From contig OX328105.1 of assembly GCA_946811185.2 (NCBI GenBank), positions 33,545,394-33,609,393 on the forward strand: a stretch of DNA of 64,000 bases, read 5' to 3'. The notes below the pieces were generated by a model that was not told where the DNA came from, searched no databases, and was given only the letters and a program-made list of their open reading frames with translations. Of the stretch, positions 51,123 through 61,934 are shown one piece after another. This DNA is from Hippopus hippopus (Eukaryota > Mollusca > Bivalvia > Cardiida > Cardiidae). Position 1 is the first letter of the stretch. Each line of letters starts with the position of its first letter. The translations under genes and the position numbers were made by a program.

Positions 51123-51645
51123 CGCAAATATTCTATCTGAACTTTGAGACAACAGTATTTAGCCAAATGGTATGTCTTTTTTGCTCATTTGAAAATGCCC
51201 ATAATTATCATTAATTTATGTTGTATATATTTGGTAAATTATGGTCACATGACAGAAACAATCAACTTTTCTCTCTGCTAAATGACTGTGTCAACAAACA
51301 ATGTGGTAAAAGATCATAAAAAACATGACCTATGCTACACTCTCTAACCACAAATCATTTATTTCGAAAACCGTTTTCCTGTCGCCAGCACAGTGTAACA
51401 AGTCTGGCTTTTGAAATAGGATTACATTACCAGCCACTGAAAAAAGTTTGCATATTTTATTTTAGGGCAAAACAGGTAATTTAAAAAAGCATGTACAATA
51501 GAAAAGGGCCAACACTGGAAAGTGTCCTCTAAAAAAAGCCATCTTTCACATTGGGAGGTCTCTCTTAATTGTTATGATTCGTTCCTTAGTTATTTTTTTT
51601 TACATGTTATTTGACATCAGCCTTTTTCTGTGGCAAAGAGCATCA
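51123..51645. other. Non-coding stretch, nothing recognised
   Basis: No exon or repeat family was assigned. Confidence 0.35.
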
Positions 51646-51674
51646 AATTTCAGTTTCAAGCCTACAAATGCTTG

Positions 51675-51762
51675 TATTTTCTCCTTTTCTCATTGTTTTC
51701 TATCCCATTAAAAACATGTTCCATCATTTGAACACGTTTAAATATTCGACTGCAAATGCTTT
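51675..51762 (+). mobile_element. Family T fragment, core to arm B
   Basis: TTTTCTCCTTTTCTCATTGT..GACTGCAAATGCTTTAA. It ends where the next copy begins. Confidence 0.6.
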
Positions 51763-51989
51763 AACCCTTTACCACACAACCCCGACTTTTAACGACCCTG
51801 GAAAAGAAGCCTTTTGAAAACATTGTGGGAAAAGGAGAAAATGCTGGTAACCAGCATTTTCCCCTTTTCCCACAATGTTTTCTACCCTTCCTAAAACAAG
51901 TTTCAATTTTTCAGTCACAAATATTTTGTCGTCTGTACATGCTTTCAATTTGGACTAGTCTGAAATTTTGTTGTTTGGTAAAGAGTTAA
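51761..51989 (+). mobile_element. Full-length family T MITE, Tb variant
   Basis: 229 bp with both TTAA and a core with one mismatch. Confidence 0.93.
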
Positions 51990-52438
51990 CTCTTTACCAA
52001 ACGACAACTTTGGAATGGGCCAAACTGAAAGCAGTTGCAGACAACAAATTAACTCTTTACCAAACGACAAAAATTTAGACTCGTCCAAATTGGAAGGATT
52101 TGCAGACGACAAATTAAATGTAACTGAAATGATGATTTTTGTTTTGGATGGGGTAGAAAACATTGTGGGAAAAGGAGAAAATGCTGGGTACCAGCATTTT
52201 CTCCTTTTCCCACAATGTTTTCAAAAGCCTTCTCCTACAGGGTCGTTAAAATTCGGGATTGTGTGGTAATGGGTTAAAAATTGCTACAGCGATGATTTCT
52301 ATCTTTGATAAGGGTAGAAAACATCGTGGGAAAAGGAGAAACTGCTGGTTACCGGCATTTTCTCCTTTTCCCACAATGTTTTCAAAAGTCTAGTCTTTTA
52401 ATGTCGTTAAAAGTCGGGATGGTGTGGTAAAGAATTAA
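51986..52438 (-). mobile_element. Family T copy hosting another copy
   Basis: Arm B runs to GCAGACAACAAATTAA at 52052. After the nested copy it resumes AAATTGCTACAGCGATGATT, then GGGTAGAAAACATCG, core and GGTAAAGAATTAA. Confidence 0.85.
52049..52277 (-). mobile_element. Nested full-length family T MITE
   Basis: 229 bp, TTAACTCTTTACCAAACGAC to GGTAATGGGTTAA, core near perfect. It is inserted at TTAA inside an older copy. Confidence 0.92.
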
Positions 52439-52448
52439 TAGAGACCTA

Positions 52449-53121
52449 TGGTGGCATATTTCTGCCGCGAGATACGAGATAGCTATTGCAATAATTTAAG
52501 AGAATTATCTTGATAAAACAAAGTTTCCTGGAAATATTATCTAGATAACAAAAATTTTCACGATAAAAATATCGCGATAATTCTAACTCTTATCATGATT
52601 ATTTTTGCTTTCGTGCCCATAACTGACATTCACGGTATCTATAATTAGATACGGTTTCGGAACATTTTTGTCTACAACCTTCTGAATTCTGCTTTTCCCT
52701 AAATGGTTTTAAAGTTGTTCGTAGGAGGCATTTCGAGTCATCTTTGTGATTTTACAGACTTCTGTTAATTTCCAGTCTTGTCAAAATTTACCATATAAGG
52801 TACAATTGTTAATGATTCGAATTTTTACATTCTGCAATCTTGTGAAGTCAAAAACCACCGAGTTTATCCAAATGATAAAATTTGCTATTTATAGATATCG
52901 AGAAACAGATAGAATTATCACGATAATTTTATCTCGAATGTCAGCTCCATGCAAGATTGAGAAATTTTGCGATAAAATATTAAGTTTATCGTGATATTTT
53001 TTTCATGAAACGTTTCACTATCTTGATAATGTTTCCAGGAAACTTTAATTTATCGCGATAGTTTTTCTAAAATTATCATGATAGCAATCTCGTATCTCGT
53101 GGCAAAAATATGCCACCATAG
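52449..53121. mobile_element. Long-TIR element starting TATGGTGGCATATTT
   Basis: The ends TATGGTGGCATATTTCTGCC and its inverted counterpart, followed by CGAGATACGAGAT, match over at least 40 bp. Looser pairing (ATAATTTTATC/CGCGATAAT motifs) continues inwards. GAGACC flanks both ends. About 670 bp, non-coding. Confidence 0.75.
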
Positions 53122-53158
53122 AGACCAGTTTAAATCTTGTCGTTTGGTAAAATGTTAA
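53122..53158 (+). mobile_element. Family T arm B terminus
   Basis: GACCAGTTTAAATCTTGTCG, then TTTGGTAAAATGTTAA. The long-TIR element interrupts it. Confidence 0.6.
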
Positions 53159-53300
53159 CCCTGTGAGTGAAAAATCAACAAAACTGACATTACCAGTCAG
53201 GAACAAAAGATATAATACTGCTTTGTTAAAGCCATTTCTAAACAGTATTTTGTCCTTTTCACACTGTGCTTTTATACAGCCTTGTTCCTCTGGGTTGTTT
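53155..53300 (-). mobile_element. Degenerate family T remnant
   Basis: TTAACCCTGTGAGTGAAAAA start and GTCCTTTTCACACTGTGCTT. Poorly preserved. Confidence 0.4.
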
Positions 53301-53527
53301 AACCCTATACCACACAATGCCGACTTTTAACGACCCTGGAAAACGAGCCTTTTGAAAACATTGTGGGAAAAGGAGAAAATGCTGGTAACCAGCATTTTCT
53401 CCTTTCCCCACAATGTTTTCTACCCTATCCAAGAAAAAATGCGCCATTTGAGCCACACTGAAATTGTCGTCTGCAAATGCTTTCAATTTGGACAAGGCTA
53501 AAATTTTGTCGTCTTGTAAAGGGTTAA
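53299..53527 (+). mobile_element. Full-length family T MITE, Ta variant
   Basis: 229 bp, TTAACCCTATACCACACAAT to TTGTAAAGGGTTAA. Core near perfect. Confidence 0.93.
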
Positions 53528-54735
53528 ACTTGGGGTTGTATGGTAAAGGGTTTATCTATTGGTAAACCTTAAGGTCCAATTAGGCATGAAGCATAAATCA
53601 TTTGAAAATTGATCTGCACAGGCTAGAACCTAACTGATTTTCATCACACAAGGTCTCTTGTTTGTATACATTTTTCAAATTTCTCTCAGACCAGTCACAT
53701 AGCTATAAGCAGTCCAAGCTTGAGATTATGTTGCAAAAGGAGAAATTGCTCCTCACAAAATGGATGTATGGATGGATGGATAACAAAAACATGGCCCTTC
53801 AGTTTGTCATTCCACTGTTCAGAAAAAGTGTATCAGTTTGGAGCAGAATTTATCATCCCTTAACCACCCCCCTTTTTTTAATCGACCTTAACCCTTTATA
53901 TACGAGAGACGCGAGAGAGCGTCGAAAAATACTACCCCTGAAATCCCAGTGCAGCGAATACGCCTTGTAATTTACCTGGCTTGTAATCCGAGCGACGCTA
54001 TGCCATGCTGTGTTTTCCACTCTAGGAAATCCCAGTGACGCATTTTAGTCGGTTCTAGAAGACCGATGTTAAAAAGAGGCCGACTGGTTCAAACCTACCC
54101 AAAATGCAACAAATCTAAAATCATTATCCAATCAAATAATGTTTCTCATTTCTTTGGTGTGTAAAGCTACTATTTTTAGCTCATATCAAAAGAATGCGAG
54201 GTATTTTCCGACTTTTATTACACGGCATGTGTTCAGAGAATTTCGAAAACAATGGCAAGTTATGATAGTTGAAGTTACAGCGAATTCGAGGGGTTTTTGC
54301 ACAGAGATCAACTTTCTATCGGTGGATAATATGTTTGAATAACTAAATATTGTTTTGATATTAATATTAGCCCATATTTGACAAAAGAAATCAGACAATG
54401 ATGAGTCCGAGAATGAGATCGACGCGGCCATGTCGAGTTCAACCTTCGGAGGTTCAAAGCGAAAGTAATTCTTTTCTGGTGACCATTTATGCAAAGGTTT
54501 TTAACTCGGAACAGCAGAGAACAAGAGAATAAATGACAACTTTTTTCAGCAATCCTTTCAAAATCATCTGATGCAATATAATGTCCCAGAGACCAACAAC
54601 TGCGCTGTGAGAATGAACTCTGAAAAGGCTGACCATATTTAGCACCAAACAACTCTGGTAAAAATACATGCGCTTGTGGGAGAGTTATTTTATTTTTCAT
54701 GCAGATACTTAAATTCCCCTTGCATGAAAAAATAA
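53528..54735. other. CpG-richer unique region
   Basis: From about 53900 to 54450 the sequence has more CpG and no repeat family. It holds two copies of GAAATCCCAGTG (about 53940 and 54028), the second reading as a kappaB-like GGAAATCCC. It also has a minus-strand donor-like CCAG|GTAAAT near 53968. It may hold a promoter or 5' UTR exon, but none is demonstrated. Confidence 0.35.
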
Positions 54736-56430
54736 CAAGAGGGCCATGATGGCCCTGTATCGCTCCACTGGCTTTTTAACCCTTTACTACACAAATCAAA
54801 GTGTTAATGACCCTGAAAGAGAAGGCTTTCAAAAACATCGTAAGAATAGGACATGTTGTCATCCAGTATTTACTCCTTTTCCCACAACGTTTCCTAACTA
54901 TCAAGGACAGAAATAGTCATTTAAGCTACATTCAATTTGTCTTTTTGCAATGGCTTTAAACTTGGTACAGTAAAAAAAATACAGTTAAAAAAAAACTCTC
55001 TCTTAAAACAGAACATTTCCTCTCCAAAAAACTTGGATACCAAACTCCAATAACGTATAACTGCAGTTTGATAATCAAGGGAGGTAAATAGTAACAAACT
55101 TTATCTTGTATAACAGGAGTTATTTCCCTTGATTACTATTCAATAAGTTCATGTTAAACTTGTGATCTCCAAGGCAGAGCCAATTTTGACCCCAGGGCTA
55201 TAATATGAAGGAATTTGATAGAGGACCATTAGATAAAGCTACATGCCAAATTTGGTAGCCCTGGGCTTTATGGTTTCAGACAAGAAGATTTTAAAATTCT
55301 CCACCATACTTTGAAGCAAGGAAAAAAGATGTAGACTATAAATTATAATGTACTGGAACAGCAATGTTTTGAGTGCATTTATATTTGCATGGACAGAACA
55401 AGAGTTATTTCCTTTTATCAGTATGTAAACTTAAATCATATAACCAGTTATAATCTTTAATAAAGCCAAGCCCACAGCAGCCACGTCCATTGCCAGATCA
55501 AATTTTTAGCAAAGAATCTGAAATATGTAACCCACAACATAGGGTTTGAACGAGAAATAATGGATTTAGAATATGATCACTCTCTCTTATCTGGAGCTGT
55601 GCTTTCATTTTGAATTTCTTTTTGTGACTGAGCATATCATTGTATTTTTAAGGGCAGTATCTTTGTTTGTTATGTAGCAGACCTCTGAATCCTTATTCTG
55701 CTAAATAAATTAAATGAAACTTTCATGTAAATAATAAAAACCTAAATATTGCCATTTCATAAAGCTACATGCCAAATTTGGTCGCCCTAGGCCCCATGGC
55801 TAGGTCAAAGAAGAATTTTAAAGTTCTCCCTATATAAGCCCATGTAAAACTTGTTATATAAGCCCATGTAAAACTTGTTACCCCCGGGCAGGGCCTAATT
55901 TGACCCCAGGGCTATAATTTGAACAATCTTGGCAAAGGTCCGCTAGATAAAGCTACATGCCAAATTTGGTAGCTCTAGGCCCTATGGCTAGGTAGAAGAG
56001 GAATTTTAAAGTTCTCCCTAAATAAGCCCATGTATAACTTGTAACCCCCGGGGCGGGGCCAATTTTGACCCCAGGGCTATAAATTGAAGAAACTTGGTAG
56101 AGGTCCACTAGATAAAGCTACATGCCAAATTTGGTAGCCCTTGGCCTTACGGTTTCAGACAAGAAGATTTTCAAAGATTTTCAAAATTTTTCAGTTTTGT
56201 TGCCATGGCAACCAGAGTTTTTGAAGGAATTAAATTCTTTCAAGAAATTCTGAAGAGGACCATGGCAGGATCATTTCTGTGAAGTTTCATCAAAATTGGA
56301 TGGGTAGTTTCAGAGAAGAAGACGTTTTAAAAAAAAGTTAACACACGGACGGACAGACGGACGCACGGACGGACGCACGACGGACAACAGGCCATGACAT
56401 AAGCCCGCTGGCCTTCGGCCAGTGGAGCTA
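54736..56430 (-). mobile_element. Family H element, 1.7 kb, with internal units
   Basis: On the minus strand it starts TTAGCTCCACTGGCCGAAGG and ends with hairpin AGGGCCATCATGGCCCT and CTTG|T. Four internal copies of AAGCTACATGCCAAATTTGG lie at about 55236, 55761, 55949 and 56114. A family T copy (54776-54988) is nested near its 3' end. Confidence 0.68.
54776..54988 (+). mobile_element. Family T copy nested in family H
   Basis: TTAACCCTTTACTACACAAA to TACAGTTAA. The core is worn (GACATGTTGTCATCCAGTAT). It is flanked on both sides by the host element. Confidence 0.72.
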
Positions 56431-56511
56431 ATAAAAACAATATTGAATGTGTGTCAGGAATAATTATACTTTAAAACATGCTACAGAGTGTCAATAGTGA
56501 ACTAGAGGCGC

Positions 56512-57110
56512 TTGAGCGCCTGTATCGCCCCACAGGCCTGATATTTCTATAATGGCGAAAGGAAGTTTTTAACAATTATCATTCAATCCTGCATTTTAGC
56601 TCACTGAAGAAACAATTTGGTAGACAACCACCACAGGAACTTACCTGCAAAACAACAATGAAATCCAATGAATAGTTTTAGAGAAGAAATTTTTCAAAGA
56701 TTTTACTTTATACCATAAAAGGAAAATGAGTCTCCCATAAAAGCCATGTTTTTTGACAGATCTTTTTTTTTTTTTTTAAGGAATTCTGTAAACCTGTATC
56801 TAAGGAACGTTCCTGCAAAATAATAATGCTATCCAAATAGCGGTTTGGGAGGAGAAGATTTTTAAAGGTTTTTTACTTTGGTTGCCATGGCAACCAGAAT
56901 TCTTCATGGAACACAATTATTTGAAGGAATTTGAAAGAAGACCACCAAAGGAACATTCCTGTGAAATTTGGTAAAAATCCAGTTAATAGTTTCTGAGGAG
57001 AAGTTTTTTAAAGAAAAAGTTTACGGACGCACGCACGGACGAACGGACGGACGGACGACGGACACAACGCCATGACAATAGCTCGCTGGCCTTCAGCCAG
57101 TGGAGCTAAA
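56512..57110 (-). mobile_element. Family H element, near-identical to 41612-42220
   Basis: The 3' end is hairpin AGGCGCT/AGCGCCT plus CTAG|T. The 5' end is TTTTTAGCTCCACTGGC. It differs from its sister copy by scattered substitutions and a longer T run. Confidence 0.78.
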
Positions 57111-57423
57111 AACAGAATCCACCTGTGGATCTGTATGTCAGAAGAAATTTGTACATAATATTTGTACATAACCATTGCTTTTTTGACTGGAAAGACCTTT
57201 GGATTAAAAAAGAATAAAAGTCTGTAAGTACTAAACTTTAGTTACTTTGTCAAATCATCAAAAAGCTTTGAAAAACAGTGTAATGTGAAGCTGTGTCACT
57301 TTTACTTAGGCAGCCTGTTGGAAGCCATTTTGATGCTAGTGTTCTACCTGACAATCAGCCTGCGTTGCCTATCAGTGAATACTGGGCAGTGCTTAGTGTA
57401 CATAACTTGTGTAGTATATAAAG
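57111..57423. other. Non-coding stretch, nothing recognised
   Basis: No exon or repeat family was assigned. Confidence 0.35.
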
Positions 57424-57562
57424 GGTTAATTAAGTTTTTTAAATATATGAGAAAAGGAGAAAACGCGGGCAGCCCGATTTTCCTCCTTTTTCCACAACAA
57501 TGCTTTCTACCTTTTTAAAGGTAATTCCTATCATGCTGGCCACATTTAACAAGCAATTTTGT
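57424..57562 (+). mobile_element. Family T remnant with altered core centre
   Basis: GAGAAAAGGAGAAAACGCGG and CCTCCTTTTTCCACAACAAT flank GGGCAGCCCG. GGCCACATTTAAC marks Ta. Confidence 0.55.
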
Positions 57563-57565
57563 TGA

Positions 57566-57833
57566 AATGGTATCCCCCGCCGAAAAAATTTACTCGACCG
57601 CATAACTTAAAATCGCTCCCAGTCGGTCTTCTTGCATCAAATAAAATATAAATATCGGCAGAATGGGTTATTGTATACACTATAAAGTTTCACGAAATTC
57701 TGTCTAATGGTATTGGAGATATTCTCCGGGACGGACACACGGATGGATGGACACACGGACAACGCTAAAACTATATCCCTACACACGGACAATGCTAAAA
57801 CTATATCCCTTCGCCTTCGGCAGGGGATAATTA
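57566..57833. mobile_element. Hairpin-ended element, ATCCCC type
   Basis: GGTATCCCCCGCCGA at the left and CCTTCGGCAGGGGATA at the right are inverted. ACACACGGACAACGCTAAAA, then CTATATCCCT, is duplicated in tandem near the right end. Confidence 0.5.
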
Positions 57834-57837
57834 GCTC

Positions 57838-58160
57838 CTTACCACAAGAAAAAATTTCAGACCAATTTTAATTAAAAGCACTTTACAGATGATAAAGTAA
57901 GATGACTAAAAAATTTAAGGTCTACAGCCCCTCACTCTCATACATGTATTAAAAGACAAAAGCTGCCAAGATTGGCTGAATAGCCTTGACGAAAACATCG
58001 ATGTTACATGATATTTACCAATGAGTTAGGGGTCGTAAAACTTAAATTTGTTTTGAAAAGGATAGAAAACATTGTGGGAAAGAGAGAAAATGCTGGTAAC
58101 CAGCATTTTTCTCATTGTTTTCCACAGCCTTCTTTGCTAAAGTTTCTAAAACTTTGGTGT
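57838..58160 (-). mobile_element. Family T copy with about 120 bp insertion
   Basis: CTCCTTACCACAAGAAAAAA and arm B, then unrelated sequence (about 57925-58028), then GGATAGAAAACATTGTGGGA and core. Confidence 0.6.
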
Positions 58161-58278
58161 TGAGTTGGTTGCAGCAAATTGCTTTCAAAACAGATGTGTC
58201 GATTATTTTGTCCAGTCCAATTATTGTCCTTTAGTAAAGGGCCATAAACTGATGAACATCTCAGCAATATATTTTTTA

Positions 58279-58505
58279 TCTCTTTACCATGCCACAAAAT
58301 TTAAGACTAATCCAAGTTGAAAGGATTTGCAGATGACAAAATAAATGTGACTCAAAAATTGTAATTTGTTTTGGGAAGGGTAGAAAATATGGTGGGAAAA
58401 GGAGAAAATGCTGGTTACCAGCATTTTCTCCTTTTCCCAACATATTTTTCAAAAGGCTTCTTTTTCAGGGTCGCTAACAGTTGGGATTGCGTGGTAAAGG
58501 GTTAA
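58279..58505 (-). mobile_element. Full-length family T MITE
   Basis: ATCTCTTTACCATGCCACAA to GGTAAAGGGTTAA. Arm B mixes Ta and Tb features (GTGACTCAAAAATTG). Confidence 0.88.
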
Positions 58506-58693
58506 TCTGACAAAAAGAAGATGAACCACTCTTGTTTGCTTTATTATCTGAAAGAATTTACAACATAAACATCTTAACAGTTTTTCTCAAGTATACTTGA
58601 CACAGTTGAACCTACTTTCCAATGGAATGGCTTTAGTAAACACCAATGTTAACCCATGACATTCTGCAGAGCCAAATCTGGGGGCGGATGTGT

Positions 58694-58767
58694 TCTTCAC
58701 CACAGAACAAAATTTTGGACTGAATCAATCTGTGAAAGCATCTGCAGACATCAAATAAGCTGTAACT
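58694..58767 (-). mobile_element. Family T arm B fragment
   Basis: TTCTTCACCACAGAACAAAA, then CATCTGCAGACATC. Confidence 0.5.
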
Positions 58768-58966
58768 AAACTCTTTACTGAACCACAAAATTTAGCCTTA
58801 TCCAAATTCAAAGCCATTGCAGACAACAAAATGACTCAAAAATAGAAACTGGCTTTTGTGAAGGTAGAAAACACTGTGAGACCAGCATTTTCTACTCTTT
58901 CCATAATGTTTTCAAAAGGTTTCTTCTACAGGTCATTAAAACTTAAGATTGTGTGGTAAAGTGTTA
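58768..58966 (-). mobile_element. Family T copy, half-core deleted
   Basis: CTCTTTACTGAACCACAAAA to GGTAAAGTGTTAA. The core runs GTGAGACCAGCATTTTC. Confidence 0.75.
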
Positions 58967-58989
58967 AATGGCGACTTCTGTACTTTATG

Positions 58990-59098
58990 GTCAAGAAAAC
59001 ATTGGGTGAAAGGAGAAAATGCGCCTTTCCCCACAATGTTTTCAAAAGCCTGCTCTTTGAGGGTCGTCAAAACTCAGGATTGTGTGGTAAAGAGTTAA
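58990..59098 (-). mobile_element. Family T copy, arm B lost
   Basis: GAAAACATTGGGTGAAAGGA..AATGTTTTCAAAAGCCTGCT..GGTAAAGAGTTAA. Confidence 0.7.
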
Positions 59099-59218
59099 AA
59101 TGCCATGATTTGAAAGACGACTCCGGTTCAGCAATTTTTCCACTTGTCACAATCTACTTCTTGTAAAGCTTGCTGCCAAACATCCATATCTTCTAATGTT
59201 TCTCTCTCTCTCTTCAAA

Positions 59219-59445
59219 ATCCATTACCACACAATTGGCGAGTCCTATGTTTATACGATCCTAAAAAATAACTACTGAAAACATTGTCCAAAAAGGAGAA
59301 ATACTGGTTCAGTATTTTCCTCTTTTCTCACAATATTTTGTACCCTCCCAAAAAACATATTTCATATTTTGAGACATTTATTTTGTCATCTACACATGCT
59401 TTCACTTTGGACATGTCTAAAATCCTGTCTCTCTGAAAAGGTTTA
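59219..59445 (+). mobile_element. Family T MITE, Tb-like
   Basis: ATCCATTACCACACAATTGG start, core worn, arm B TCATCTACACATGCTTTCAC. Confidence 0.72.
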
Positions 59446-59534
59446 AAAGAAAATCGAACCTTAGTTCTGATCAGGCAGAAAAAAATTTTATCAGGATATG
59501 AGTTCCTTTCTTTCTCTTCATTTGGAAGCTTTAC

Positions 59535-59640
59535 TGATTGAATGGTGTCTTACACCGCTTTCAACATTACTTCAGTCATATCACGGCTACAGCTCACTAT
59601 TGCAATATTATTATTTCCTTGGTTCACCGGTACAAATGCT
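59535..59640 (-). mobile_element. Family S SINE fragment
   Basis: GATTGAATGGTGTCTTACAC..TTTCAACATTACTTCAGTCA. It is the first of three in tandem. Confidence 0.6.
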
Positions 59641-59643
59641 TGT

Positions 59644-59972
59644 TTGATTGATTATATGTTGTTTAACGCTGTTTTCAACATTACTTCAGTTATATCACGG
59701 CAGCCAGTGCACCTATCTATGCTTTCCTGGAGTCTCTTTTACCAGTACTCCGCACAATTTACTTTCAAAGCCACTGGCCGCTTTCACACATAACCAAGAC
59801 AATGGTCAGCAGTGGGAGAGAAATGAATCCTTATGCAACGACTTTCATCAATCCTCGGAAAGAAACTGGCTGAGCCATCCACCCAGCTTAAGGACCCAAG
59901 GACACTCTCACAAAATCCCCAGTGGATCCAGTGAGGCTTGAACCCTACACTTAACCACCGAGTCACTCAGGA
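59644..59972 (-). mobile_element. Family S SINE copy
   Basis: TGATTGATTATATGTTGTTT..ACTTCAGTTATATCACGGCA..GAGGCTTGAACCCTACACTT..ACCGAGTCACTCAGGACC, tail to head on the plus strand. Confidence 0.7.
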
Positions 59973-60014
59973 CCCCTCATAAGGAAGCTTACTCGTGGGG
60001 GGGAAAAAGGATTT

Positions 60015-60120
60015 TTTGTTTTGTTTGTATCGGAATTTAACGCCATTTTAACAGCCTAGGTCATATCATGGCGGTCAGTGACGCACCCATGTGTTTCCTG
60101 GCTTTCTCACACCTGTCCAG
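60015..60120 (-). mobile_element. Family S SINE fragment
   Basis: TTTGTATCGGAATTTAACGC..GTCATATCATGGCGGTCAGT. It is followed by a 13-14 base G run. Confidence 0.5.
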
Positions 60121-60232
60121 TACGGGGGGGGGGGGGGGAAGGAGAAAATGTTAAAATTTTCCAAACTTATGTACTGCAGGTACATAGAACATCCTGTTGT
60201 TGCAATAAGCGGCTCTAATCGAAGGCAGTAAG

Positions 60233-60353
60233 CCTTGACCAAACAACCCCAAGGCTTTTGAAAATGATGTTTGAAAAGGGAAAAAAGTTAGTAACCAGCA
60301 CTTTTTTTTCTTTACCCACACTTTTCAAAATCCTTTATTCTCAGGATGGTTAA
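60233..60353 (+). mobile_element. Degenerate short family T copy
   Basis: TGACCAAACAACCCCAAGGC and core remnant AGTTAGTAACCAGCACTTT. It ends in a TTAA shared with the next copy. Confidence 0.5.
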
Positions 60354-60578
60354 CCCTTTACCACACGACCAATTTTAGACCTGTCCGAATTGAAAGCATT
60401 TGCAGAGGACATGTCTAAATGTGGATCATATTAAATGATTTTTCTTTGATAGGGTAGAACACATTGTGGGAAAAGGAGAAAATGCTGGTTACCAGCATTT
60501 TCTCCTTTTCCCACAATGTTTTCAAAAGCTTTCTCTATCAGGGGTGTCAAAAGTCGTCATTGTGCGGTAAAGGGTTAA
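60350..60578 (-). mobile_element. Full-length family T MITE, Ta variant
   Basis: 229 bp with a perfect core. TTAACCCTTTACCACACGAC to TGCGGTAAAGGGTTAA. Confidence 0.93.
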
Positions 60579-60589
60579 AAGTTGAACTT

Positions 60590-60790
60590 GTTTGGTTAAG
60601 GATTGAAGCACCTTTTTCACCTAAAGTTGCCTTTTTGGCCAATATAAGTGAAGATCAGACTGCACGTAACATGCCCCCCCTCTTTGATCTACACTGTCCA
60701 TTGTGTTGTAAATCTATTGACAGAAGCATAAATAACATTGTTGCTATTTCAGTCTTATTTCTAGACTGAAAATGTCTGTTCATTCATAGC
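60590..60790. repeat. Family P repeat
   Basis: GTTGCCTTTTTGGCCAATAT, AAGATCAGACTGCACGTAAC and TTTGATCTACACTGTCCATT, then TTATTTCTAGACTGAAAATG. It is collinear with 62277-62495. Confidence 0.55.
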
Positions 60791-61002
60791 TCTTGGGGTT
60801 TAAATCATTTATTTATATAAGCTATCAGGGTGAGGGGGTCAACCCCTTAAAATCTTTTTGAAAAATAAAGCAATCTCTGACCATTATCGGTGGATTTTTG
60901 TCATTTGTCATCTAACACAAAGACGTTGATTGCTTTCCTGTGATTTGGGGCGGTGAAGTTTACAGAAATTAATCGCAAATAATCACGTCCCGTCCCACTT
61001 AC

Positions 61003-61105
61003 AATTCTCCTTCTTCCCGCGATCAGGTATCCCCTAACGAATGGAAGGTCACAATTTAATTAAACACTGGCTGGCCTTCGACAAAAGACGTAAAAGAATT
61101 CATTC
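61003..61105 (-). other. Candidate 5' UTR exon of the large minus-strand gene
   Basis: A minus-strand donor AGAATT|GTAAGTGGG follows unique, CpG-containing, non-coding sequence (stops in all frames). The large exon begins only three bases before its ATG, so an upstream non-coding exon is expected, but nothing ties this one to it. Confidence 0.2.
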
Positions 61106-61264
61106 ATGAGCTGGATTTGATGTAAATCATTTGCGAAATGTTGTTATTAAAATCGCTTTTATTTCACATAAAAGGCCAGCAAGCCTCACACTCTCGATGA
61201 ATGATGGTATTTTTTGGATAAAAGATTCAGAACCATTCAAAAACTTTTCTTCTCTCAACCTTAA
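61106..61264. other. Unique sequence, nothing recognised
   Basis: No repeat family or exon signal beyond the neighbouring donor. Confidence 0.25.
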
Positions 61265-61497
61265 GTGTTCTCTCTTCACAAGACTAAAAAATCTTTAGAC
61301 CAGTCCATATTGAAAGAATTTGCAAATGACAAATCATATGCGGCCAAATATTTGAATCTATCTATGAAAGGGCACTCAGAAATCATTGCAGATAAAAGTG
61401 AAAATGCTTTTTCTAAGCATTTTTTTTTTGTTTAAACAATGCTTTCCAAATGCTGTCTTTCTCCAGTGTTCCTCAAATAAAGACAGTACAGGGTTAA
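61265..61497 (-). mobile_element. Degenerate family T copy
   Basis: CTCTTCACAAGACTAAAAAA to AGTACAGGGTTAA. GCGGCCAAATATTTGAATC marks Ta. Confidence 0.65.
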
Positions 61498-61722
61498 CCC
61501 TTTACCATAAATCCAGAATTTTACGATTTATGAGGATTTTGAAGCCTTTCCAAAACATTGTAAAGGAGACAATGCTTGTAAGGAGCATTTTTCTCCTTTT
61601 CCCACAAATCGTTTCCTTCACTTATGCAAGCAAATCCCATTTTTTGAACCATAGTTTTCCTTCTGCAAATGCCTTCAACTAAGACAAGTCTGGACAAATT
61701 TTGTTGTCTGGAACAGAGTTTA
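61494..61722 (+). mobile_element. Family T MITE copy
   Basis: It shares TTAA with the previous copy. The core is worn (GACAATGCTTGTAAGGAGCATT). Confidence 0.75.
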
Positions 61723-61934
61723 CTCTTTACCAAAGGTCAAAAAGTTTAGACTCAACCAAATTGGAAGCATTTGCAGACGAAAAATAACTGAGTCTCAAAA
61801 TTGAAATTTTTACTTCAATTCTGAGGGAAGGAAAACATTATTGGAAAAGAAGCTTTTCTCCTTTTCCCATATTGGTTTTCAAAGTCACTTTCCTCAAGGT
61901 CATTAAAATCTGGAATTGTGTGGTACAGGGTGAA
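61719..61934 (-). mobile_element. Family T copy, core shortened
   Basis: TTTACTCTTTACCAAAGGTC to GTGTGGTACAGGGTGAA. Confidence 0.72.

Noticed and set aside
54186..54494. Minus-strand open frame containing MAASISFSDSSLSDFF
   Set aside because: It lies in a CpG-richer region and starts like a first exon, but I found no donor in frame and no homology, so it is kept only as part of a possible promoter region.
60464..60769. Open frames beginning [21 protein letters not shown] and [20 protein letters not shown], found many times
   Set aside because: They are translations of the family T palindrome and arms in either direction. They recur at every copy and break where copies decay.
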